Shown here: piece after piece, positions 1 through 9,103 of the stretch
How the letters are laid out: every line of letters starts with the position of its first letter
How positions within the stretch are numbered: position 1 is the stretch's first letter
From: CAYMYN01 sp964394665
GTDB lineage: Bacteria; Planctomycetota; UBA1135; GCA-002686595
NCBI GenBank assembly: GCA_964394665.1
Contig: CAYMYN010000011.1
Span: 50,301 to 114,300, forward strand
Direction of reading: 5' to 3'
Length of the DNA: 64,000 bases
The notes under the pieces: model-generated
What the model was told of the DNA's origin: nothing
Database searches by the model: none
The model's input: the letters and a program-made list of their open reading frames with translations, nothing else
Made by a program: the position numbers and the translations under genes

Positions 1-1457
1 CCACGGGGGAGTTGCGTTGGTTCAGCGAGGTCTCCACCAAGTACCTGGAGCACTTGGCCTTCGCGCCGGACGGCCGGCGCATCGTTGCCGCCGAGACCCT
101 GGGGCGCATCCACCTCTTCGGGCTCGAAGGCCCCGAGCCCCTCGCCGTGCGCGCGGGCGACCCCGCCGGACACTCGGCCTTGGCCTGGATCCCCGGCGGC
201 GAGCGCGTGCTGCTGGGAGCGGGGGACGGGCGGCTGCTGGTGCTCGACTGGAGCAACGGCTCGCTCGCCGAGTGGTCGCGCCCCCACGATGGCCCGATCC
301 GCGCGCTGGTCGTCTCGTCCGACGGGCGCCTGGTCGTCAGCGCCGCGGGCGCCGCGATCCGCTCGGCGGACGGGGCCGAGCCCCTGGGGAGCCGGCGCGG
401 CACGCGCTCCATCGCCCTCTCCGCCCTCGACGATCCTTCTTCTCCCGTCCGCACCCTGGTCCCCGACTTCGACCCCACGGCCCTCGCGCTGACCCTCGAC
501 GCGGGCGGGCTCCTGGTGGGCGGCGAGAAGGGGGATCTCGCGCTCCACGAGCTCCCCAGCGGCGCGATCCGTTGGCGCGCCCGCCTCGAGGATGGGGGCG
601 AGCGGGGTTGGAACCGCTCCATCACGCGCTTGGCCCCGCACCCGGACGGGCGGCGCGTCGCGGCCGGGTTGGGGGACGGGTCCGTGTTCGTCCTGGAGCT
701 CGAGCGCGGCGACGCCCTAGCGGTCCTGCGGCCGGGTCCCGTTCAGGCCCTGGCCTTCACCTCCGACGGATCCAGCCTGATCGCCACGACCAAGGAGCCG
801 TTCACGCTCTACGAGACGGCCCGCCCCGCCGCCGGGATCCTCGAGCGGCGCGAGTTGGTCCGACGCGCTCGGCACCTGGTCGACTCGTTGGCGCAGGAGC
901 ACGGCCTGTCCGCTCAGGTCGCCGCGCGCCTGGCGGACCTGCCGCTGTGCGCGCAGCGGCTCCCGAACGAGGCCCTGCGGTCGGCGGCCCTCGAGCAGGC
1001 GCGCGCCCGGGGCGACTCGTTGAACCTGCTCTTCAGCGAGTCGCTCTACGTCGCGCGCTCCGCCGGTGGGTCCCCGGAGTCCTACCGCCGGGCGCTCGAG
1101 CGACTGCGCTTCGTGCAGGAGCGCCAGCCCGAGCGGGCGCCCGATCGGGTCTGGTTGGAGGCGTTGCTGCTCCACCGCTTGGGCGAGCACGACGCAGGCC
1201 GGGTCGTGTTGCAGGCGAGCCTCGCAGGCGAGGGTGCGCGCGATGCCCTGCGGGGGACCGAGTTCGCCGTGCTGAGCCTGATCGAGCTGGCCAGCGGTCG
1301 ACCGGAGGCGGCCGGCGAGGCCTGGGCGCGCGCCGAGGAGCAGGTGGCGCGCCTGGGGATGCCCACCGATCCGACCCTCGGCCTGGTGCAGCGCGAGGCT
1401 CGAAGGGAGTGGCTCGCCGCTCAGCCGCTCGTCCCGCAGACGCACTCTGGACGCTGA
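1..1457 (+). CDS. WD40-repeat protein, C-terminal part (5' end outside window)
   Basis: The frame is open from the window edge (codons begin at base 3), so the N-terminus is missing; the first possible start inside is TTG at 12. The first roughly 270 visible residues are WD40-like blades with recurring FAPDGRRI, PHPDGRRV and FTSDGSSL motifs. The rest is helical and TPR-like. The segment after the last blade (ARHLVDSL...LADLPL) resembles the tail that follows WD40 propellers in planctomycete Ser/Thr kinases, so a kinase domain may lie upstream; that is inference. An ECF sigma gene follows about 90 bp downstream on the same strand. Confidence 0.75.
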   Translation, partial: TGELRWFSEVSTKYLEHLAFAPDGRRIVAAETLGRIHLFGLEGPEPLAVRAGDPAGHSALAWIPGGERVLLGAGDGRLLVLDWSNGSLAEWSRPHDGPIRALVVSSDGRLVVSAAGAAIRSADGAEPLGSRRGTRSIALSALDDPSSPVRTLVPDFDPTALALTLDAGGLLVGGEKGDLALHELPSGAIRWRARLEDGGERGWNRSITRLAPHPDGRRVAAGLGDGSVFVLELERGDALAVLRPGPVQALAFTSDGSSLIATTKEPFTLYETARPAAGILERRELVRRARHLVDSLAQEHGLSAQVAARLADLPLCAQRLPNEALRSAALEQARARGDSLNLLFSESLYVARSAGGSPESYRRALERLRFVQERQPERAPDRVWLEALLLHRLGEHDAGRVVLQASLAGEGARDALRGTEFAVLSLIELASGRPEAAGEAWARAEEQVARLGMPTDPTLGLVQREARREWLAAQPLVPQTHSGR

Positions 1458-1480
1458 GGTCCACACCGAGGCCCTGTTCG

Positions 1481-1497
1481 CGGAGCGTCTCGCTCCG
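1481..1497 (+). terminator. Hairpin after the WD40 gene
   Basis: Perfect 7-bp inverted repeat CGGAGCG/CGCTCCG with a TCT loop, 23 bases after the WD40 stop and ahead of the sigma gene promoter. No T-tract follows, so it is a terminator candidate only by position and shape. Confidence 0.4.
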
Positions 1498-1506
1498 GGG
1501 CACCCG

Positions 1507-1535
1507 TTGCGGGAACTAGGGACGAGGGATAGCTT
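1507..1535 (+). promoter_or_regulatory. Possible promoter of the ECF sigma gene
   Basis: TTGCGG (1507-1512) and TAGCTT (1530-1535) with exactly 17 bp between them. Transcription would begin about 8 bases before the ATG at 1550, giving a very short leader. Each hexamer matches the housekeeping consensus at only 3 of 6 positions, so the call rests mainly on spacing and place. Confidence 0.3.
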
Positions 1536-1549
1536 CCGACGTCGCCTCC

Positions 1550-2113
1550 ATGCGAACGGATGTCACCCAGATCCTGGGCGCGGTGCGAGCCGGGGACCGC
1601 GAGGCGGCGGCCCGGCTCTTGCCATTGGTGTACCAGGAGCTGCGCCAGCTCGCCGAGCACAGGCTCTCGCGCGAGAGCCCCGGCCAGACCCTGCAGGCCA
1701 CCGCGCTGGTGCACGAGGCCTATTTGCGGCTCGTCGACCCCAAGGATCCGAACGGTTCCCACTGGGACGGCGAGGTGCACTTCTTCTCCGCCGCCGCCGA
1801 GGCCATGCGGCGCATCCTGATCGACCGCGCGCGGGCCCGCGGCGCCCAGAAGCGCGGCGGTGCGCGCAAGCGAATCGCCCTCGAGGCGATCGATCTGCTG
1901 CTCGACCCGGTGCCGCCCGAGGTGCTCGACCTCGACGAGGCGCTCGAGCACCTGGCGCGGGAGCACCCGCGCCACGCCGAACTCGTCAAGCTGCGCTTCT
2001 TCGCCGGCCTGACCTTGGCCCAGGCCGCCGCCGCCCTGCAGCTCCCCCCGAGCACCGCCGATCGGCACTGGGCCTTCGCCCGCGCGTGGCTCTACCGGCG
2101 CCTGAACCCGTAA
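1550..2113 (+). CDS. ECF-family RNA polymerase sigma factor
   Basis: 187 residues, the usual size for an ECF sigma factor. The region around residues 10-75 (DREAAARLLPLVY, LVHEAYLRL) is the sigma-2 core-binding helix set, and residues 125-187 hold the sigma-4 helix-turn-helix (ELVKLRFFAGLTLAQAAAALQL). It belongs to the sigma-70 group that planctomycetes and related bacteria carry in many copies, often beside kinases or WD40 proteins; here the upstream neighbour is the WD40 gene. No anti-sigma gene adjoins it, and the convergent antiporter operon ends 28 bp away. Confidence 0.9.
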   Translation: MRTDVTQILGAVRAGDREAAARLLPLVYQELRQLAEHRLSRESPGQTLQATALVHEAYLRLVDPKDPNGSHWDGEVHFFSAAAEAMRRILIDRARARGAQKRGGARKRIALEAIDLLLDPVPPEVLDLDEALEHLAREHPRHAELVKLRFFAGLTLAQAAAALQLPPSTADRHWAFARAWLYRRLNP

Positions 2114-2141
2114 GGAACCAGGCCGTCCTCGAGGCGACGCC

Positions 2142-3827
2142 TCAACGCTCCTGCACCAGGAACCACAGCGCCGCGCAGCACAGCATGGCGAGCGCGACGC
2201 GGTAGGCCAGGGCGCCGGGTGCGATCCGCGGCAGGCCCGAGCGCCAGGCGCGCCAGGCGGCGCGGCCCAACGCGCGCAGGCCGCGCTCGGCGGCGGCGTA
2301 GGTCGCGGCGAGGGCTCCGCTCGCGCCTTCGATCGCGAGGAAGAGCGGCCGGCGGTAGAGGCGGTCGAGGTCGAGGGTGTAGGCGGCCTGCTTGGCGAGT
2401 AACGCCGCGCGGAACACCCAGAAGATCAGCGCCGTCGCCAGCAGGAGCTCGAGCGAGGTCAGGACGTGGTCGAGCGTGTAGGGGTGGTAGTTGCCCCCGT
2501 TCGGCAGGGCCGCGTACAGGAGGCCGGGGGCGACGCCGGTGACGATGCAGACCAGGGCCGCCGCGCCCATGGCGAGCATCATCGTCGGCGGGACGGGGCG
2601 CAGGGTGCGCGGCGCGGTCCGCTCGCGGGAGCCGAAGAAGGTGAACCACACGAGCTTCATGCCGACCGACAGGAACGTGCCGACCGAAGCGCACAGCAAC
2701 ATCAGCTCGGCCGCGGGTCGGTACTCCTTGGCGGCGGCCGAGATCGTGATCGACTTGCTGACGAAGCCGTTCAGGCCCGGCACGCCGGAGATCGACCAAG
2801 CCCCGATCAGCATCATCACAAGGGTCCACTTCAGCGGACGGGCGAGGTTCCCGAGCTCGTTCAGGCGCCCGCTGCCCACGGCGTGGATGACCGCGCCGGC
2901 CGACATCATCAGCAGCCCCTTGTAGTAGATGTGCGCGACGGCGTGCGCGGTCGCGCCGTCCAGGGCCAACGGGCTCCCCAGGCCCACCCCACAGACCATG
3001 AAGCCGACCTGGCTCACGATGTGGTAGGAGAGCAGGCGCCGGATGTCGTTCTCCAGCATCGCGAAGGTGACGCCGTAGAGCGCCATCGCGCCGCCCAGCC
3101 AGATCAGGGGCTCGGCCCCGGGGAAGAGGCGCGCGAGCACGTACACCGCCGACTTGGTGGTGAAGGCCGCCAGGAACACCGTGCCGAAGACCGTCGCGCG
3201 CGGATAGGCGTCCGGCAGCCAGGCGTGCAGGGGCGGGATGCCGGCGTTGACCGCCACGCCGGCGAGCAGCATCCAGGCCCCGGGGCCGGCGAGGTCGAGG
3301 CTCGCGATCGCGCCGCTGCCGCCGGCGGCGAGGTGCATCAGGATGCCGCCCAGGAGCAGCAGACCCCCGAGCAGGTGGAAGACGATGTAGCGATAGCCCG
3401 CGTCGAGCCCCCCGCGCGTGCGGCTGGACCAGATCAGGCCCAGGGAGGCGACGGCCAGGGTCTCCCAGAAGAGCAGCAAGCTCCACAGGTCGCCGGCCAG
3501 GACGACGCCCACGCCGCCGGTCGCGAGCAGCAGACCCGCGCCCTTCGAGAGGCGCCCCTCCTCGCTCCAGGCGAAGAGCCCCGCGATGGCCGCGTACGAC
3601 GTGAAGACGACCGCCATCAGGCGCGACAACGCGTCGACGCGCAGCAGCTCGAGCTCGAAGCCGAGCACGCGGATCGGCAGGGAAGCGCCGTCCGGCAGCG
3701 CGAGCACGACACCCAGGCTCGCCAGAGGCGCGAGCACGCTGAGCGCGCGTCGCGTCGCCAGCCCGGCGACGGGCATCAGCAGCGCCCCGAGCACCAGGGG
3801 CAGGACCGGGTGCAGCCACTCAGGCAT
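2142..3827 (-). CDS. Mrp/NuoL-family proton-conducting antiporter subunit (third, terminal copy)
   Basis: 561-residue polytopic membrane protein of the NuoL/M/N-MrpD superfamily with about 14 predicted membrane helices. Visible family features are the WSLLLFWETLAVAS helix with its conserved Glu, the GIPPLHAWLPDAY loop, and the TTKSAVYVL helix with its buried Lys. The C-terminus carries an extra charged, amphipathic stretch after the last core helix. The ATG at 3827 overlaps the preceding gene's stop (ATGCCTGA); a longer start would add an Arg/Ser-rich leader. It is the last gene of the Mrp operon and probably forms one of three ion-translocating modules. Confidence 0.85.
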   Translation of the reverse strand: MPEWLHPVLPLVLGALLMPVAGLATRRALSVLAPLASLGVVLALPDGASLPIRVLGFELELLRVDALSRLMAVVFTSYAAIAGLFAWSEEGRLSKGAGLLLATGGVGVVLAGDLWSLLLFWETLAVASLGLIWSSRTRGGLDAGYRYIVFHLLGGLLLLGGILMHLAAGGSGAIASLDLAGPGAWMLLAGVAVNAGIPPLHAWLPDAYPRATVFGTVFLAAFTTKSAVYVLARLFPGAEPLIWLGGAMALYGVTFAMLENDIRRLLSYHIVSQVGFMVCGVGLGSPLALDGATAHAVAHIYYKGLLMMSAGAVIHAVGSGRLNELGNLARPLKWTLVMMLIGAWSISGVPGLNGFVSKSITISAAAKEYRPAAELMLLCASVGTFLSVGMKLVWFTFFGSRERTAPRTLRPVPPTMMLAMGAAALVCIVTGVAPGLLYAALPNGGNYHPYTLDHVLTSLELLLATALIFWVFRAALLAKQAAYTLDLDRLYRRPLFLAIEGASGALAATYAAAERGLRALGRAAWRAWRSGLPRIAPGALAYRVALAMLCCAALWFLVQER

Positions 3828-4032
3828 CGCCGTCCTCCGGGCGCTGGAGCGCGCCCTTGCCGAGCTTGGTGAGCACGACGAACACGACGCCCATCCCCAG
3901 GCCCACCAGGGCATAGAAACCCGGCAGTCGGTGCCAGGGGAACTTGGGGTCGTAGTGCGGCGCGAAGAGCCCCTCCGCCACCGAGAGCAGCAGCACCAGG
4001 CCGGCGAGCACCCCGATCACGCGTGCATTCAT
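3820..4032 (-). CDS. Small two-helix membrane protein of the antiporter operon
   Basis: 70 residues with two hydrophobic segments (about 5-21 and 39-56) around a short polar loop (HYDPKFPWHRLPGF), ending in a charged tail. The start ATG at 4032 overlaps the upstream subunit's stop (ATGA), and its own stop overlaps the next subunit's start, so it is translationally coupled on both sides. I do not recognise a named family. Position suggests an accessory or assembly subunit sitting between two antiporter-like subunits. Confidence 0.8.
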   Translation of the reverse strand: MNARVIGVLAGLVLLLSVAEGLFAPHYDPKFPWHRLPGFYALVGLGMGVVFVVLTKLGKGALQRPEDGDA

Positions 4033-5546
4033 GGCTGGGTCCCGAAGACCTGGGCCGCGACCGCGCCCGCCAGGTCGTACTGGATGTCGATCACGGCCGG
4101 CACGAGCCCGAACACGATCACCAGGGCGGCGGTCCCGAGCAGCGGGCCGACCAAGGAGCCGGGCGCCTCGCCGCCGTGCCCGTGGTCGTGCTCGCCGTGC
4201 TGAGCGTGGGCGTCCGCGTCCGCGGCCTGCTCGAAGAACGCCGCGCGCAGGATCGGCAGCAGGTAGGCGGCCGAGAAGAGCGAGGCGCCGAGCAACACCG
4301 CGAAGTGGCCCCACTCGTGGACCTCGAGCGCGCCGCGGGCCAGGAACAGCTTGCCCACGAAGCCGCACAGGCCCGGCAGTCCGATCAGGCCGAAGGAAGC
4401 GATGGCGAAGGCGCCCATCGTCAGCGGCATCCGCCGCCCCAGGCCCTTCATGTCCCGGATGTACTCGATGTGCGTGTTGGCATGGATCGCGCCGGCGCAG
4501 AAGAAGAGCGTGATCTTCGCCAGGCCGTGGTTGACCAGGTGCAGCACCGCTCCGGTCATGGCGTGGGGCGCGAGCAGGGTCGCGCCGAGCACGATGTAGG
4601 AGAGGTGCACGACCGTCGAGTAGGCCAGGCGCCGCTTGAGGTGGTCCTGGCGCAGGGCCAGCAGGGACCCGATCACGATCGTCGCGGCGCACAGCACGGC
4701 CACCGTCTGGACCGCGAAGGTGCCGCTCAGGGCCTCGGGCCCGAACACGTAGCCGACCACCCGGATGCAGCCGAAGACGCCGGCCTTCACGACCGCCACG
4801 GCGTGCAGCAGGGCGCTCACGGGCGAGGGCGCGACCATCGCCGCCGGCAACCACGAGTGCAGGGGCATGATGGCGGCCTTGACCCCGCAGCCGAAGAGGA
4901 ACAGCGCGAAGAGCGTGCCCAGCGCCCCGGGCGTGAGGTGCTCCTTCACGAACCCGCCGGCCTGGAAGTCGAGGCTGCCGGTGGCGAACCAGGTCCAGGC
5001 CACCGCGACGGTCAGCACCATCCCGGCGCTGATCGCGAAGGCGAGGTAGCGCCGGCCGCCCGCGAGCGCCTCGGGCGTCTGCTTGTGCACCACCAGCGGG
5101 TAGGTGGTCAGGGTCAGGAACTCGTAGAACAGCAGGAACGTGAGCAGGTTGGCCGAGAAGGCGATGCCCGTGGCCGCCCCGATCGAGGCCGCGAAGCAGG
5201 CGAAGAAACGTGGGCGAGAGGCGAGTTTCTCGGCCCGCACGTAGCCGCTCGAGTAGATCGTCGCGAGCACCCACAGGCCGCTGGCCAGGGCGGCGAAGGT
5301 GACCCCCAGGGGATCGGCGCGCAGCATCAGCGGGGCGCCGGGAATCAGCGGCAGCACTTCGAGCTCGGCCGTGCCGCCGCCGCGCACGTGCAGCAGCAGC
5401 GAGACGCTGGCGTACAGGGTCAGGGCGGCCGCCGGATAGCTCCAGAGCTCGGCCAGCTTGCGCGGCCCGAGCAGGGCCAGCACGGAGGCCGCCAGGGGGG
5501 CGACCACGGTGACGAGCAACATCGCGTCGTGACCCATGGCGCTCAC
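4029..5546 (-). CDS. Mrp/NuoM-family antiporter subunit D (second copy)
   Basis: 505 residues with about 14 membrane helices. The conserved helix with Glu (LLFYEFLTLTTYPLV), the Lys-bearing segment (FLFGCGVKAAIMPLHSW) and the later HAVAVVKAGVFG helix are all present, as expected for a proton-conducting subunit. A His/Asp-rich loop near residues 430-450 (DADAHAQHGEHDHGHGG) faces the solvent and could bind metal, but this is only composition. The start ATG at 5546 overlaps the stop of the upstream mrpD by 4 bp. Confidence 0.88.
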   Translation of the reverse strand: MSAMGHDAMLLVTVVAPLAASVLALLGPRKLAELWSYPAAALTLYASVSLLLHVRGGGTAELEVLPLIPGAPLMLRADPLGVTFAALASGLWVLATIYSSGYVRAEKLASRPRFFACFAASIGAATGIAFSANLLTFLLFYEFLTLTTYPLVVHKQTPEALAGGRRYLAFAISAGMVLTVAVAWTWFATGSLDFQAGGFVKEHLTPGALGTLFALFLFGCGVKAAIMPLHSWLPAAMVAPSPVSALLHAVAVVKAGVFGCIRVVGYVFGPEALSGTFAVQTVAVLCAATIVIGSLLALRQDHLKRRLAYSTVVHLSYIVLGATLLAPHAMTGAVLHLVNHGLAKITLFFCAGAIHANTHIEYIRDMKGLGRRMPLTMGAFAIASFGLIGLPGLCGFVGKLFLARGALEVHEWGHFAVLLGASLFSAAYLLPILRAAFFEQAADADAHAQHGEHDHGHGGEAPGSLVGPLLGTAALVIVFGLVPAVIDIQYDLAGAVAAQVFGTQP

Positions 5547-7039
5547 AGCCCTCCCGGCAGGGCCGGCCGGATCAGTTCACGGACGAGCGGTGCGTTGAAC
5601 ACGCCCGCGAGCACGATCCCGACCGCGAACAACACGCTGGCGCTGGCCAGCATCACGCTGGTCGCGCTGACCGGCCGCGCGCCGGCGGAGGTGGCCGCCT
5701 CGCCGCTGCTCGCCGCGGCGCCGGGCGCGAAGAAGATCTGCTCGACCAGCCGGAAGACGTAGAAGGCCGTGGCCAGGGTGGCGAGCACGATCGCCGCGGC
5801 GAGGCCCCAGCGCTGCGCCTCGACCGCCCCTTGCAGCACGTACCACTTGCCGTAGAAGCCCGACAGGGGCGGGATGCCGACCAGCGACAGGCCCGCGACG
5901 ACGAACACCCCCGACGTCCAGGGGGCGCGGCCGCGCAGGCGTCCGAGCTCGTCGACGCGGCGCACGCCGAAGCGTACCAGGGCCACGCCCGCGGCCAGGA
6001 ACAGGGCGCCCTTCATCAGCGTGTCGTTGGCCAGGTGCAGCAGCGCGCCGGTCAGGCCGTCGGCGTTGGCGAGGCCCGCCCCCAACGCCACCAGGCCCAT
6101 CTGCGAGACGCTCGAGAAGGCCAGCAGGCGCAGCAGATCGCGTTGCATCGCCGCCCGCACGCCGCCCCAGACCATGGCGACTGCGCCCGCCCAGCACAGC
6201 ACCTCGAGCAGGAGCTGCTGCTGGTGCAGCGCCTCGGGCTGGAAGACCCAGTAGAGGACGCGCAGCAGGGCGTAGGCCGAGACCTTGGTCGCGAGCGGCG
6301 CCATCAGCGAGCCCGCCGCGCTGGGCGCGGTCGCGTAGGCCGACGGCATCCAGGTGTGCAGCGGGAAGAGCCCCATCTTCACGCCCAGGCCGACCAGGAT
6401 CAGCGCCAGGCCGCTGGTCGCCAATCGCGGGTCGGCCGCCGCCAGGCGCAGGGCGACGTCGTCCATGTTGAGCGTGCCCGTCGCCGCGTACAGGAACCCG
6501 ACGCCCAGCAGGTACAGCGTGGCGCCGATGCTCCCGAGCACCAGGTAGTCGATGGCCGCCGCGGGCGCGCGGCGCGGGCCGCAGGCCACCAGGGCGTAGG
6601 AAGCCAGCGACGACAGCTCGAGCATCACGAACAGGTTGAACAGGTCGTGCGTGAGCGCCATGCCCATCAGGCCGCTCACCAACAGCAGCGCGCAGCCGTG
6701 GTAGAGGTGCTCGCGCTGGCGCAGCTCGCGCTCGACCGTGCCGGCCGAGCCGACCACGAGCAACGCGCCGCCGACGCCCACGAGCAGCGCCATCAGGGTC
6801 GAGAAGGGATCGAGCATCCACTCGATGCCGACCGGCGGCGCCCAGCCGCCGAAGTGGGTCACGAGCGTCCCTTCGCGGGCCACGCGCAGCGCCGCCCACA
6901 CCGCGAGGGCCGCGGTCAGGACCATGGAGCCCGAGGCGGCCCAGCCCACCAGGCGCGGGCGGCGGCCCCCCAGGGCCACGATCACCAGCGCCGCCACGAA
7001 GGGCACCAGGAAGAGCAGGGCCGGCAGGTTCGAGTTCAC
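5543..7039 (-). CDS. mrpD: Na+(K+)/H+ antiporter subunit D
   Basis: 498 residues, the normal length for MrpD, with about 14 helices. The family signatures seen are FNLFVMLELSSLASYALV (membrane Glu), GLGVKMGLFPLHTWMPSAY (Lys and broken-helix His) and the ATKVSAYALLR helix. It is a membrane subunit of the multi-protein Mrp antiporter that exchanges monovalent cations for protons. It follows mrpC directly with a 4-bp stop/start overlap, the usual C-D order, which makes it the best match to canonical MrpD among the three copies here. Confidence 0.9.
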   Translation of the reverse strand: MNSNLPALLFLVPFVAALVIVALGGRRPRLVGWAASGSMVLTAALAVWAALRVAREGTLVTHFGGWAPPVGIEWMLDPFSTLMALLVGVGGALLVVGSAGTVERELRQREHLYHGCALLLVSGLMGMALTHDLFNLFVMLELSSLASYALVACGPRRAPAAAIDYLVLGSIGATLYLLGVGFLYAATGTLNMDDVALRLAAADPRLATSGLALILVGLGVKMGLFPLHTWMPSAYATAPSAAGSLMAPLATKVSAYALLRVLYWVFQPEALHQQQLLLEVLCWAGAVAMVWGGVRAAMQRDLLRLLAFSSVSQMGLVALGAGLANADGLTGALLHLANDTLMKGALFLAAGVALVRFGVRRVDELGRLRGRAPWTSGVFVVAGLSLVGIPPLSGFYGKWYVLQGAVEAQRWGLAAAIVLATLATAFYVFRLVEQIFFAPGAAASSGEAATSAGARPVSATSVMLASASVLFAVGIVLAGVFNAPLVRELIRPALPGGL

Positions 7040-7410
7040 GCGCCGCTCCCCGTTCCAGGGTCCGGGCCGCCGTCGATCTGCTCGATCGAGCCGCGCTCGA
7101 CCTGCAGCCGGCGCAGGATCGCCATCGCGACCCCCAGCGTCGCCACGCCCACCACGATGGCGGTCAGCATCATCGCGTGGGGCAGGGGGTTGTGCAGCGG
7201 AGTGGTCGGCTCGCCGTCGATCAGGATCGGGATCGTCGCGCCCACCTTCGCCCCCAGGGCGATGAAGAACAGGATCAACCCCGACTGCACCAGGAACAGC
7301 CCGACGATGGTCTTGACGTAGTGTCGATTGGCGATCAGGCCGTAGGTGCCGATCGTCACCAGCACCACGGGCAGGATGTAGGGGCCGCGGGCGAGCAGAT
7401 AGTCCGTCAT
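7036..7410 (-). CDS. mrpC: Na+(K+)/H+ antiporter subunit C
   Basis: 124 residues with three membrane helices, homologous to NuoK. The VGLFLVQSGLILFFIALG helix and the PLPHAMMLTAIVVGVA helix are typical of MrpC. Its ATG at 7410 overlaps the mrpB stop (ATGA) and its stop overlaps the mrpD start. Length and gene order agree with the family. Confidence 0.92.
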   Translation of the reverse strand: MTDYLLARGPYILPVVLVTIGTYGLIANRHYVKTIVGLFLVQSGLILFFIALGAKVGATIPILIDGEPTTPLHNPLPHAMMLTAIVVGVATLGVAMAILRRLQVERGSIEQIDGGPDPGTGSGA

Positions 7411-7874
7411 GCGCCCCTCCCCGCGTTGCGCTCGGGGATGTCGTGCTCGATCAACCCGCGGAAGATCGCCACCACGGCGCCGGCGACTCCCAGGGTCACC
7501 CCGACCTCGATCAGGAGGATCGCGAGCGAGCGGCGATCGGCCGAGTCGGCCGCCAGGGGCAGGGCCGAGTAGTCGAGGAAGGCCGATCCCAGGAACACCG
7601 GCGCGGTCGCGACCGCGACGAAGATCAGCACGCCGATCGCGGACAGGCTCAGGCCCTGGCCCTGGGTCAGGACGCTGTAGCCGTAGGAGCGCGCACCGCG
7701 GCCGAGGACCAGCAGCGGCAGGATGAAGGAGGCCCCCAGCACCACCCCGGACTGGAAGCCGCCGCCGGGGCTGTAGTGCCCGTGGATCAACACGTAGGCG
7801 GCGAAGAGCTGGAGGGACGAGACCAGCGGGCCGAGCATCGTGCGCAGCATCACGCTGTCGAGGGTTTGCTGCAT
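7407..7874 (-). CDS. mrpB: Na+(K+)/H+ antiporter subunit B
   Basis: 155 residues starting MQQTLDSVMLRT, with about four helices. The segment YVLIHGHYSPGGGFQSG is the signature of the MrpB family. The ATG at 7874 overlaps the stop of the upstream MrpA-like gene (ATGA); a start 39 bases earlier would add only a Pro/Arg leader. The C-terminus ends in a short charged tail. Confidence 0.92.
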   Translation of the reverse strand: MQQTLDSVMLRTMLGPLVSSLQLFAAYVLIHGHYSPGGGFQSGVVLGASFILPLLVLGRGARSYGYSVLTQGQGLSLSAIGVLIFVAVATAPVFLGSAFLDYSALPLAADSADRRSLAILLIEVGVTLGVAGAVVAIFRGLIEHDIPERNAGRGA

Positions 7875-8455
7875 CAGCGCCCTCCTTGGGGGCGGGGGGC
7901 CCGCGAGTGGCACAGGATCAGAAGGCAGCCCAGGGCGCCGACGAGCACCACCGCGGTCTCGATCATCGTGTCGAAGCCGCGGTAGTCGGCCAGCACGGCG
8001 GTCACGAGGTTCGGCGTGTGGGTCTCGCCGTACGCGCGGCGCGCATACTCGGCGCTCAGGTGGGTGTGGGTCACGGCCCCCGCGTCGCCGAAGGGCGGCA
8101 GCGCGTGCACGCCGACGAGCAGGAGCCCGCCCAGGGCCAGGGCCGTCAGCGCCCCGAGCAGGTGCCGGCGGCGCTCGGCGCGCACGGTCTCCGGCGCGGG
8201 CTCGGGCTCGCTCGAGGTCAGGCGCGAGTCGACGCGCCGCAGCAGCGCGATCAGGAGACCGGTCGAGACCCCGGCGCCGACGACGGCCTCGGTGAAGGCC
8301 ACGTCGGGCGCGCCCAGCATGGCGAAGACCAGGGCCAACACGCCGCTGTAGGCCGAGAGCAGCACGGTCAGGGCCAGGAGGTCCCGCACCCAGACGACGA
8401 TCAACGCCAGGCCCATCAGGACCACGCTGAAGGCGATCTCGAGCGGCACGTTCAT
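7874..8455 (-). CDS. MrpA C-terminal module (MbhD + MbhE domains) as a stand-alone subunit
   Basis: 193 residues. Residues about 5-75 (VVWVRDLLALTVLLSAYSG, LGAPDVAFTEAVVGAG) match the MbhD/DUF4040 unit found at the C-terminal end of MrpA. A charged linker (82-97) leads to an MbhE-like part ending in NLVTAVLADYRGFDTMIE. In classical Mrp operons these domains are fused behind a NuoL-like N-terminal domain in MrpA; here that part is absent from this protein. It lies between mrpG and mrpB. Confidence 0.85.
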   Translation of the reverse strand: MNVPLEIAFSVVLMGLALIVVWVRDLLALTVLLSAYSGVLALVFAMLGAPDVAFTEAVVGAGVSTGLLIALLRRVDSRLTSSEPEPAPETVRAERRRHLLGALTALALGGLLLVGVHALPPFGDAGAVTHTHLSAEYARRAYGETHTPNLVTAVLADYRGFDTMIETAVVLVGALGCLLILCHSRAPRPQGGR

Positions 8456-8459
8456 GGGC

Positions 8460-8822
8460 TCAGCTCCGGGCGCCGGACGGCGTCCGCTCCTCGGGGTCGG
8501 CGCTGGTGCGCGTGGGCACCTTCGGCCCGGGGTCGCGGCGCAGCGTCTCGAGCGCCGAGCGCGACAGCAGGTGTCCGATCAGCGGGCTCGTCATCAGCAG
8601 GAAGACCAGGGCCAGGGTCAACTTGCCGGACACCAAAGAGGGCAGGCTCCAGAGCGCGACTCCGAGCAGCACCAGGGGCGCGCCCAGGGTGTCGAGGATG
8701 CCCGTCACGTGCAGGCGCGAGAACACGTCCGGGAGGCGCGTGAAGCCGACGGCGGCCACCATCACGAACACCAACCCCGCCACGATCAGCGCGCAGGCCG
8801 CGACGTCCTGGATCAGGTTCAC
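8460..8822 (-). CDS. mrpG: Na+(K+)/H+ antiporter subunit G
   Basis: 120 residues with three membrane helices. The motif GFTRLPDVFSRLHVTGILDT is the hallmark of MrpG. The C-terminal 25 residues are polar and probably cytoplasmic. The ATG at 8822 overlaps the mrpF stop, and only 4 bp separate its own stop from the next gene. Confidence 0.92.
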   Translation of the reverse strand: MNLIQDVAACALIVAGLVFVMVAAVGFTRLPDVFSRLHVTGILDTLGAPLVLLGVALWSLPSLVSGKLTLALVFLLMTSPLIGHLLSRSALETLRRDPGPKVPTRTSADPEERTPSGARS

Positions 8823-9103
8823 GCCGCCCTCCGCTCGCGCTGCGCCTTGTCCCGCAGGTGCCGCGCGATCAAGAGCGTCGCCACCAAGTTGAGCAGGAAC
8901 AACGCCAGCGCGATGTCCACGAACATGTCCAGGCGTCCGTAGAGCGCGCCGATCAGCACCAGCAGCACGCCCACGTTCGTGCCCGCGGCGTTGAGGCCCG
9001 CCAGGCGGTCGAACACCGTGGGCCCGATCACGGCCCGCACGAGGTAGGGGGCCGAGAGCACGAAGATCAACGCGGCGGCGGGCAGGAGCAGGGCCTGGGT
9101 CAC
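8819..9103 (-). CDS. mrpF: Na+(K+)/H+ antiporter subunit F
   Basis: 94 residues, three helices, with the family motif around VIGPTVFDRLAGLNAAGTN and the later DIALALFLLN helix. The start is GTG at 9103, overlapping the mrpE stop as GTGA; this gives the normal MrpF length, whereas an upstream start would add more than 140 Arg/Pro-rich residues. Confidence 0.9.
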   Translation of the reverse strand: MTQALLLPAAALIFVLSAPYLVRAVIGPTVFDRLAGLNAAGTNVGVLLVLIGALYGRLDMFVDIALALFLLNLVATLLIARHLRDKAQRERRAA

